The notes under the pieces were generated by a model. It saw only the letters and a program-made list of their open reading frames with translations. It was not told the origin of the DNA and searched no databases. This document shows positions 57,923 to 64,000 of a DNA stretch of 64,000 nt, piece by piece. Location of the stretch: the NCBI RefSeq assembly GCF_001921215.1, contig NZ_MSIF01000001.1:682001-746000 (forward strand). Direction: 5' to 3'. Origin of the DNA: Actinophytocola xinjiangensis. Its GTDB lineage: Bacteria > Actinomycetota > Actinomycetes > Mycobacteriales > Pseudonocardiaceae. Position 1 is the stretch's first letter, and every line of letters starts with the position of its first letter. The position numbers and the translations under genes are program-made.

Positions 57923-58915
57923 ATGTCGCTCGCCCCGCTGCTGTCCGGCACGGTCATCCCGGCCCATCCACTGGCGCTCACCGCGTCGCGGCACCTGGAC
58001 GAACGTCGCCAGCGCGCGCTGACCCGCTACTACCTGGCGTCCGGGGTCGGCGGTCTGGCCGTCGGCGTGCACACCACCCAGTTCGCCATCCGCGAGGCCG
58101 GGCTGTTGGGTCCGGTGCTGGAGCTGGCGGCCGGGACGATCCGGGAGTCCGGCCGGTCGGGCGAGGTCGTGGCGGTCGCCGGCGCGTGCGGCCCGGTGGA
58201 CCAGGCGGTCGCCGAGGCGAGTCTGGCCGCCGACCTCGGCTACGACGCGGTCCTGCTCTCGCCGGTGGTCGACGGCGCGGACGAGGCGGCGCTGCTGGCC
58301 AGGGCGCGGGCGGTGGGGGAGGTGCTGCCGGTGATCGGGTTCTACCTGCAGACCGCGATCGGCGGCCCGGTGCTGTCCCGCGAGTTCTGGCGGGCACTGG
58401 CCGACCAGCCGACGACCGCGGCGATCAAGGTCGCGCCGTTCGACCGCTACCGCACGCTGGACGTCATCCACGGGGTGGCGGCGGCCGACCGCCGCGACGA
58501 GGTCGCCCTGTACACCGGCAACGACGACCACATCATCGGCGACCTGGTGGCGACCATGCCGGGCGGTCTGCGGTTCCGGGGCGGGCTGCTGGGCCAGTGG
58601 GCGGTGTGGACGCGGGCGGCGGTGGCGATGTTCGCGCGGCTGCGCACCGACCCGGCCGGTGTCGCCGCGCTGGCCCCGGGCCTGACCGACGCGAACGCGG
58701 CCGTGTTCGACGCGGCCCACGGGTTCGCGGGCTGTATCGCCGGGGTGCACGAGGTGTTGCGCCGCCAGGGTCTGCTCGACGGCATCTGGTGTCTCGACCC
58801 GGACGAGACCCTGTCTCCCGGTCAGGCCGACGAGCTGTCCCGGGTCACCGCCGCCTACCCGTGGCTGGTCGACGACGAGTTCGTGGCGGAGCACCGCGAT
58901 GACTGGCTGTCCTGA
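57923..58915 (+). CDS. DapA-family aldolase/dehydratase
   Basis: A 330-residue TIM-barrel class I lyase of the dihydrodipicolinate synthase/KDG aldolase superfamily. The Schiff-base Lys lies in TAAIKVAPFD and the partner Tyr in PVIGFYLQTAIGG. With sugar-acid dehydrogenases and importer genes around it, aldol cleavage of a 2-keto-3-deoxy sugar acid or a related dehydratase role is likely, not lysine biosynthesis. GGAGG lies eight bases before the ATG. Confidence 0.83.
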   Translation: MSLAPLLSGTVIPAHPLALTASRHLDERRQRALTRYYLASGVGGLAVGVHTTQFAIREAGLLGPVLELAAGTIRESGRSGEVVAVAGACGPVDQAVAEASLAADLGYDAVLLSPVVDGADEAALLARARAVGEVLPVIGFYLQTAIGGPVLSREFWRALADQPTTAAIKVAPFDRYRTLDVIHGVAAADRRDEVALYTGNDDHIIGDLVATMPGGLRFRGGLLGQWAVWTRAAVAMFARLRTDPAGVAALAPGLTDANAAVFDAAHGFAGCIAGVHEVLRRQGLLDGIWCLDPDETLSPGQADELSRVTAAYPWLVDDEFVAEHRDDWLS

Positions 58916-59852
58916 CACGCTGGTCTGCGTGCCTTCGGCGGTGCGTGCGGCCGTGTTCCCGTCCGGTGTCGGCGATGCCCGCCTGCTGGACGACCCGGCC
59001 GGGCTCGCGGACGCCCTGCCGGGCACGGAGATCCTGGTGACCGGCTGGGGCCTGCCGGCCCTGGGCGCGGAGCTGTTGGACCGCGCGCCGAACCTGCGGC
59101 TGGTGGCCCATCTCGGCGCGTCGGTGAAGTTCCTGGTCACCGAGGAGCTGTTCGCCCGGGGGGTGCGGGTGACCCAGGCCGGTCAGGCGATGGCCCGCCC
59201 GGTGGCGGAGGTGGCGCTGGCGTTCACGCTGTCGCTGCTGCACCAGCTCCCGCGTTTCGACCACGCCCTGCACACCGGCGCGCGGTGGGCGGCGGCAGAG
59301 CAGGCACCGGCCCGCCACGAGATCCTCGACTGCCCGATCGGTGTGGTCGGCGCGTCGCGCACCGGCCGGGCCTACCTCGACCTGGTGCGAGCGCTGGGCG
59401 CCCGCGTGTCGATCAGCGACCCACACTGCACCGACGAACCGGTGCTGCCGCTGGAGGACCTGCTGACGTCCAGTCGCATCGTCGCCCTGCACGCCCCGGT
59501 GTTGCCGGAAACCCACCACCTGCTGGGCGCCCGCGAACTGGCCCTGTTGCCCGACGGCGCCGGTGTGGTGAACACCGCCCGCTCCTGGCTGGTGGACGAG
59601 CGGGCGCTGCTGGCCGAACTCCGCACCGGCCGTCTCGACGCGGCCCTCGACGTCTTCGACGACGAGCCACTGCCGCCGGATCACGAGTTCCGCCGCCTGC
59701 CGAACGTGCTGTTGACCCCACACCAGGCCGCGGGCACGGTCGAGGGCCGTGTCCGCCAGGGCCGGATCGTCCTGGCCGAGATCGACCGCTACCGAGCCGG
59801 CCAACCCCTGCGCCACGAGGTGACTCCCGACCAGCTGCCGAGAATCGGGTGA
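58899..59852 (+). CDS. D-2-hydroxyacid dehydrogenase family protein
   Basis: A 317-residue dehydrogenase: GVVGASRTGRAYLDLV Rossmann motif, Arg in VVNTARSWLVDE, Asp/Glu in DVFDDEPLP and the catalytic His in LLTPHQAAGT. Reduces or oxidises a 2-hydroxy acid such as glycerate or tartronate-type products of the locus. Overlaps the DapA-family gene by 17 bases and the following GNAT gene by four. Confidence 0.88.
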   Translation: MTGCPDTLVCVPSAVRAAVFPSGVGDARLLDDPAGLADALPGTEILVTGWGLPALGAELLDRAPNLRLVAHLGASVKFLVTEELFARGVRVTQAGQAMARPVAEVALAFTLSLLHQLPRFDHALHTGARWAAAEQAPARHEILDCPIGVVGASRTGRAYLDLVRALGARVSISDPHCTDEPVLPLEDLLTSSRIVALHAPVLPETHHLLGARELALLPDGAGVVNTARSWLVDERALLAELRTGRLDAALDVFDDEPLPPDHEFRRLPNVLLTPHQAAGTVEGRVRQGRIVLAEIDRYRAGQPLRHEVTPDQLPRIG

Positions 59853-60745
59853 CCACCTTCCGCACGGCCCGCCCCGAGGACACCCCGGCCCTGCGGTCGT
59901 TGTGGCACACCGTCTTCCCCGACGCCGACCACGTCGTTCCCCTCTACGAACAGGACCGGGGCCGCGCCGCCCGCACCTTCCTGGCCTGCGAGGGCGAAAC
60001 CCCGGTGGCGGTGGTGTACTGGCTGCCCCGCCCGATCCGTGACCTGACCGGTGCGGCGCGGCGCGTCGGCTGCGTGTCCAGCGTGGCGACCCTGCCCCGG
60101 GCGCGCGGCCAGGGCCTGGTCCGCCACCTGCTCACCCTGGCCACCACCTCCATGACAGCCGCCGGCTGCGCCTGGTCGCTCCTGTTCACCGCGACGCCCG
60201 CCGTCTACCCGAACTGGACGGTGTTCGACCGCGTCACCGTCCACGGAACCTTCGCCCGGCCCTCCCCCCAGCCCGGCTGGACCACCCGGGAGGCGTCCCT
60301 GTCCGAATGGCCCGTCCTGGCCGGCCTGTACACCCGCCACAACGCGACCCGCCCCCTCACCACGTCCCGCACCCCCGACGACTGGACCACCCGCGTCCCC
60401 ATCTGGTACGCCGAGCACCAGATCCTGCTGGCCAGCCACCACGACACCCCCACGGCCTACGCGATCATCCACTGGCCAACGGCGACCGTCACCGAGTACG
60501 CCGCACCGACCGACGCCGGCGCCGCCGCGCTGTTCACCGCCGTGGCCCGCGCCGCCAGCGACCGCCAGGTGACCGCGGGCCGCCTGCTGGCCCCGCCTCC
60601 CAGCACGATCGGCGAGCTGTTCACCACGTGGACCACCGCCCACGACCACACCGGCCTGGCCCGCCCGCTCACCGCCGGGGCCACCGAGGTCAGGTCGATC
60701 GTCGAGGCGCCAACAGCGGTCCACTGGACGGCCGACTACTTCTGA
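59849..60745 (+). CDS. GNAT-family acetyltransferase
   Basis: A 298-residue protein with an N-terminal GNAT domain (SSVATLPRARGQGLVRHLLTLA, the acetyl-CoA pyrophosphate loop, about residues 72-93) and a second, degenerate GNAT-like half. The GTG start overlaps the previous stop (GTGA), so it is the last gene of the sugar operon. Its substrate is unknown; acetylation of an amino-sugar catabolite is one option. Confidence 0.78.
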   Translation: MTTFRTARPEDTPALRSLWHTVFPDADHVVPLYEQDRGRAARTFLACEGETPVAVVYWLPRPIRDLTGAARRVGCVSSVATLPRARGQGLVRHLLTLATTSMTAAGCAWSLLFTATPAVYPNWTVFDRVTVHGTFARPSPQPGWTTREASLSEWPVLAGLYTRHNATRPLTTSRTPDDWTTRVPIWYAEHQILLASHHDTPTAYAIIHWPTATVTEYAAPTDAGAAALFTAVARAASDRQVTAGRLLAPPPSTIGELFTTWTTAHDHTGLARPLTAGATEVRSIVEAPTAVHWTADYF

Positions 60746-60831
60746 GGACCGCCGGGAAACCGAGGTGGTCCGCCGATCTCGTGCCGGAGTGGACGTCGCG
60801 CCGAGACGCGGGGTCTGGTGGACTGGTCGGT

Positions 60832-61590
60832 GTGATCGTCTTCGCGCAGGTGAGCGACCTGCATCTGGACGGAAGTGAACGCGCGGCGGAGCGGACGCGC
60901 CGGGTCATCGACTACGTGAACGCCCTCGAGTTGGACGCGGTGCTGGTGACCGGGGATCTCGCCGACCACGGGCGGCCCGAGGAGTACGCCGAACTGACCG
61001 TCGCGCTGAAGTCACCGCATCCGATGATGCTTCTCCCGGGCAACCACGACCGTCGGGAGGCCTATCGCGAGGGGTTGCTCGGTGAGCCGGCCGATGGTGG
61101 GCCGATCAATGTGGTCCAGCGGGTCGGCGACGTGAACTTCCTGCTCGCCGACTCGACGATTCCCGGTCGGAGCAACGGGTTCCTGGCCGAGGAGACGCTG
61201 GCCTGGGTGGACTCGACGCTGGCCGCCGACGCGGCGTCGCCCGCGTTCGTCTGCTTCCACCACCCGCCGGTGGCACTGCACAGCCCGCTGGTCGACGTGA
61301 TCAGGCTGGACAACGCGGCGAGGCTCGCCGAGGTGCTGGGCGGGCACCGCAACGTGGTCGCGGTGCTGTGCGGGCACGCGCACACCGCGGCGACGAGCAC
61401 GTTCGCCGGTGTTCCGCTCCTGGTCGCCCCGGGCGTGGTGTCCACACTGACGCTGCCCGCCGAACCCCGCCCGGACGTCGACCTCGACCTGCCGCCCGCC
61501 CTCTACCTGCACGTCCTGGACGACGAGCGGCGGCTCACCACCCACTGCCGGGTTGTCGTCCAGGACGCGCCCCGCACTTTGACCCCCTGA
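60832..61590 (+). CDS. Metallophosphoesterase, CpdA-like
   Basis: A 252-residue calcineurin-type phosphoesterase with all five metal motifs: QVSDLHLDG, VTGDLADHG, LPGNHDRR, CFHHPP and CGHAHT. Relatives include cyclic-nucleotide phosphodiesterases (CpdA, Rv0805). The GTG start is inferred from the first motif's usual position; no strong ribosome site is seen. It appears to be a single-gene unit. Confidence 0.9.
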   Translation: MIVFAQVSDLHLDGSERAAERTRRVIDYVNALELDAVLVTGDLADHGRPEEYAELTVALKSPHPMMLLPGNHDRREAYREGLLGEPADGGPINVVQRVGDVNFLLADSTIPGRSNGFLAEETLAWVDSTLAADAASPAFVCFHHPPVALHSPLVDVIRLDNAARLAEVLGGHRNVVAVLCGHAHTAATSTFAGVPLLVAPGVVSTLTLPAEPRPDVDLDLPPALYLHVLDDERRLTTHCRVVVQDAPRTLTP

Positions 61591-61750
61591 CCGTCAACCC
61601 TTGTTTGGTTCACGTTATCCGAATGTTGTGATACATGTCCTAATCGGGTGGCCAGGTGAGGGTCGGTGGCGCATAGTCGCGTGACCCCGACCCCGGGTAC
61701 GCAACGGTGTCCCCCGCGCCGCGTGCCCCGAACCCTGTACTGGAGCGCTC
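61591..61750 (+). promoter_or_regulatory. Leader region of the M23 peptidase gene
   Basis: The first 60 bases are AT-rich (TTGTTTGGTTCACGTTATCC, then ATGTTGTGATACATG) and likely hold the promoter; the remaining 100 bases are a GC-rich leader. Cell-wall hydrolase genes of actinomycetes often carry a c-di-AMP riboswitch here, but I could not find its conserved segments. Nothing more specific is supported. Confidence 0.3.
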
Positions 61751-62797
61751 ATGGGTGCTCGCCGTCGACAGACGCGAGCCACGTTGGCCGTCCTGATCGC
61801 CTCGACGACGGTCACCTCGATGCTGATCGTTCCCTCCGCGGCCGCGCAGCCCTCGTTGGACGACCAGTTGGCCGCCGCCGAGGCGGAACTGGACGCGGCA
61901 CAGGCCCGGCTGGCCAAGACCTTCCAGGCGTTCGCCACGGCCGACCAGCGGCACAAGGACGCCGCGAAGGCCGCGCAGGCCGCCGCAGGAGCGGTGACCA
62001 AGACCCGCGCCGAGGCCACCGCCGCCACCGAGCACGAGCGCCGAACGCGGCTGGAGTTCGACGAGTTCGCCGCCGCGAGCTACCAGCAGCGCAGCTCCAT
62101 CGGCTCGATCCGCGCCTACCTCGGCGCCAAGAGTCCCGGTGACCTGCTGGACCGAGCCTCGATGGTCCGGGTCCTGGCCGGCGAGTACGTCGACGTCATG
62201 GACACCACCAGCAAGGCGGTGGACCGCAAGTCCACCGCCGACCGGCAGGCCCAGTCAGCCCTAGAGAGCGCGGTGACCAACCGGGACGCCGCCGCGAAGG
62301 CCAAGACCGAGGCCGAGCGCGCCTACCGCACCGCCGTCGACATCCAGGACGCGGCCAAGGCCGAGACGGCCCGCCTGGCCGAGCGGCGCGCCCAGCTCAG
62401 CGGCGGCGGTTCGGGCGAGGTCGTCCTCCCCGCCCAGGGCACCTTCACCTCCGGCTACGGCGCCCGGGGTGGTGCCATCCACTTCGGCATCGACATCGCC
62501 AACAGCATCGGCACCCCGATCCTGTCGGCGATGGCCGGCGAGGTCATCGACTCCGGCCCGGCGAGCGGGTTCGGCCTGTGGGTGCGGGTGCAGCACCCCT
62601 CGGGCGAGATCACCGTCTACGGCCACATCGACCAGTCGCTGGTCAGCGTCGGTCAGCAGGTGGCGGCCGGTGAGCAGATCGCCACCATGGGCAACCGCGG
62701 CCAGTCCACCGGCCCGCACCTGCACTTCGAGGTCCACGAGAACGGCAACAAGATCGACCCGCTGCCGTGGCTGCGTGGCCACGGGATCAACCTCTAA
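61751..62797 (+). CDS. Secreted M23 family peptidase with coiled coil
   Basis: A 348-residue exported cell-wall hydrolase. A Sec signal (MGARRRQTRATLAVLIASTT, cleavage near AAAQ) is followed by a long Ala/Glu-rich coiled coil (about residues 36-225) and a LytM/M23 domain with the metal-binding H-x-x-x-D (HFGIDIAN) and GPHLHFEVHENG. The coiled coil resembles that of RipA- or EnvC-like regulators or hydrolases of division. Both motifs are intact, so endopeptidase activity on peptidoglycan is expected. Confidence 0.92.
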   Translation: MGARRRQTRATLAVLIASTTVTSMLIVPSAAAQPSLDDQLAAAEAELDAAQARLAKTFQAFATADQRHKDAAKAAQAAAGAVTKTRAEATAATEHERRTRLEFDEFAAASYQQRSSIGSIRAYLGAKSPGDLLDRASMVRVLAGEYVDVMDTTSKAVDRKSTADRQAQSALESAVTNRDAAAKAKTEAERAYRTAVDIQDAAKAETARLAERRAQLSGGGSGEVVLPAQGTFTSGYGARGGAIHFGIDIANSIGTPILSAMAGEVIDSGPASGFGLWVRVQHPSGEITVYGHIDQSLVSVGQQVAAGEQIATMGNRGQSTGPHLHFEVHENGNKIDPLPWLRGHGINL

Positions 62798-63666
62798 CGA
62801 AGCAGCTGCCGGACCTGGACGGGAGACACGTCCCATGGCGCGGCCGTGTTGATGACCGTCAACTGGCCCGAGGTGTCGAGGAAGAACACGCCGGTCCGTT
62901 CCTGCTGGACGGGGAAGGCCCAGGTGCCGCCGGGCTGCGCCGGCTGTGGGCCGCGGGTCACCGCGACCGGCCCTGGCAGCTCGCCCTTGAGCGCCTCGAT
63001 CGGCTCCAGGGTGCCGGTCGGGGCCCAGTCGAGCCGGGGGGTGCTGGTCTCGACGCTGCCCGCGTCGCCGGTCGCGGCGGCGAACACGATGACATCGGCC
63101 ATGGCCACCCACTCCCGGAGCTGGTCGCTGGTGGGCGGCGGGAGCGTGGCGGGCAGGCCGGCGAGCGCGCGGGCGAACCACTGGGCCGCGAACTCGTGGT
63201 CGTGGACACCGACGTGGCCGAACAGCGTCGGCGCGTCACCGCCGTCGCGCAGGACGAAGACGCCGCCGGAGCGGGCCTTGCGGTCGCCGGACGCGTGGGC
63301 GGCGTCGACGAGGAAGTAGGACGACTCCGGCTTGGTGATCGACAGCTTGTCCGGTGCGGGGTCGCCCTTGAGCGTGGCCGTGACCTCGATCGTCGCGGTC
63401 TGCGGACCGTAGGCGTCGCCGGCGCCGTCGGCCGGGGTGGTGTCGGTGATCGTGCCGGTGACGATCAGGTCCGCGTCGGCGACCAGCGCCGGGATCGGCT
63501 CGGCCGGATTAGTCGCCCGGTCGCCGCTGTCGCCGCTGCCACTGCTGTCGACCGGCCGCTGGGCGGTCGCGGTTTCGGTCCGCATCGGTTGCTCCTTCTG
63601 GTCTGCCGAACAGGCGCTGGCCGTGGTCACCACGAGGATCGCGGCCAGGACGCTCGTCCGCTTCAC
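62794..63666 (-). CDS. Lipoprotein of unknown function
   Basis: A 290-residue predicted lipoprotein: MKRTSVLAAILVVTTASAC with lipidation at the Cys, then a Ser/Gly/Asp-rich linker and a mixed alpha/beta body. Segments such as ADLIVTGTITDTTP and ADVIVFAAATGDAG suggest two related beta-barrel-like halves. No known domain is recognised. The GTG start overlaps the stop of the upstream calpain-like gene (TAGTG), so the two form an operon. The 3' end overlaps the M23 gene by four bases from the other strand. Confidence 0.7.
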   Translation of the reverse strand: MKRTSVLAAILVVTTASACSADQKEQPMRTETATAQRPVDSSGSGDSGDRATNPAEPIPALVADADLIVTGTITDTTPADGAGDAYGPQTATIEVTATLKGDPAPDKLSITKPESSYFLVDAAHASGDRKARSGGVFVLRDGGDAPTLFGHVGVHDHEFAAQWFARALAGLPATLPPPTSDQLREWVAMADVIVFAAATGDAGSVETSTPRLDWAPTGTLEPIEALKGELPGPVAVTRGPQPAQPGGTWAFPVQQERTGVFFLDTSGQLTVINTAAPWDVSPVQVRQLLR

Positions 63667-64000
63667 TAGTCCCAGTCCTCGACGTAGCGGACCTTGTAGA
63701 ACTCCTCGGAGAAGTCGTCCATGTTCATGACGATCCGCCCGTCAGGGTAGGCCTCGCCACCCGCCTCCTTGACGCCGTTGATGATGGCGTCGTTGTTCGA
63801 GGCCCACGGGTTCATCATCTCGACGTACTGCACGCCGTCGCGCTCGTACATGTTGGTCACCATCAGCGCGTGGCCGCCGTCGATCCCGATCCGGCCGCGC
63901 ACGCTCGCGGTGACCGGCCGCCCGTCGTCGAGGGCCTCGCGCATCTCGTTGTACGAGTCGCCCGGCGACTTGTTGTCGCCGAAGAACAGGTCGGTGGAGG
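63666..64000 (-). CDS. Calpain-like (C2 family) cysteine protease, C-terminal part
   Basis: Only the last 111 codons are in the window; the gene begins to the right. GGHALMVTNMYE supplies the catalytic His and EMMNPWASNN the catalytic Asn of papain/calpain-fold proteases, and the SPGDSYNEMREALDDGRPVT stretch is the usual preceding segment. The Cys half is outside. It is coupled to the lipoprotein gene downstream. Bacterial calpain-like domains often end large secreted or WXG-type toxins, so the full protein may be a polymorphic toxin or an envelope protease. Confidence 0.75.
   Translation of the reverse strand, partial: STDLFFGDNKSPGDSYNEMREALDDGRPVTASVRGRIGIDGGHALMVTNMYERDGVQYVEMMNPWASNNDAIINGVKEAGGEAYPDGRIVMNMDDFSEEFYKVRYVEDWD

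Noticed and set aside
61591-61750. c-di-AMP (ydaO) riboswitch before the M23 gene
   Set aside because: The gene type is right for it, but the conserved segments of the aptamer could not be found by eye; a covariance search (Infernal, RF00379) would settle it.

Overview
The window is very GC-rich DNA with actinomycete-style gene packing: GTG and TTG starts, ATGA/GTGA stop-start overlaps and several leaderless promoters. The HpaB-type hydroxylase closely resembles, from memory, Sam5 of Saccharothrix espanaensis. A filamentous actinomycete of the Pseudonocardiales (Saccharothrix, Lentzea or Actinosynnema type) is the best guess; no rRNA or other taxonomic marker is present.

Left flank (1-7979): a partial DUF4291 gene; a MerR regulator fused to a sliding-clamp-like domain, coupled to an MFS exporter; a large secreted subtilase; and a WXG-motif protein with a small acidic partner.

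Core (7981 to about 40193): a hybrid NRPS/PKS biosynthetic gene cluster. One rightward operon of eleven genes (11462-30501) holds a discrete ACP, an acyl-CoA dehydrogenase, a KAS III-like protein, an FkbH-like enzyme, three megasynthases (T-C-A-T; C-A-T; KS-T-C-A-T-TE with no acyltransferase domain), a 3-hydroxyacyl-CoA dehydrogenase, an MbtH protein, a second KAS III-like protein with Ser for Cys, and a LysR regulator. The ACP/FkbI/FkbH/FkbK set normally turns a glycolytic three-carbon unit into hydroxymalonyl- or methoxymalonyl-ACP, which fits the AT-less KS module. A divergent leftward operon carries a methyltransferase and three enzymes of meta-cleavage type (2-oxo-acid hydratase/decarboxylase, 4-oxalocrotonate tautomerase, semialdehyde dehydrogenase). 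A second leftward operon holds an MIO ammonia-lyase/aminomutase, an HpaB-type hydroxylase, an intradiol catechol dioxygenase, a flavin reductase and a UbiD decarboxylase. The matching UbiX sits divergently behind a LuxR regulator, followed by an MFS exporter and an aminotransferase. The combination suggests that tyrosine-derived or catechol-derived fragments are made, cleaved and fed to the assembly line. I do not recognise the product.

Right part (40198-60745): an orphan FtsX-type permease under a palindromic operator, then a carbohydrate or sugar-acid locus around an IclR regulator. To its left is a leftward four-gene catabolic operon (PLP aminotransferase, enolase-superfamily dehydratase, amidohydrolase, SDR). 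To its right are two tandem paralogous beta-helix proteins, a Gfo/Idh/MocA dehydrogenase, a sugar ABC importer without ATPase, an SDR-like protein, a DapA-family lyase, a D-2-hydroxyacid dehydrogenase and a GNAT protein. The likely logic is extracellular cleavage of an acidic or substituted glycan, import and intracellular breakdown.

The right end carries a metallophosphoesterase, a secreted M23 peptidase, a lipoprotein and a partial calpain-like protease. No tRNA, rRNA, CRISPR array, insertion sequence or attachment site was seen. No gene-free stretch exceeds 300 bases.
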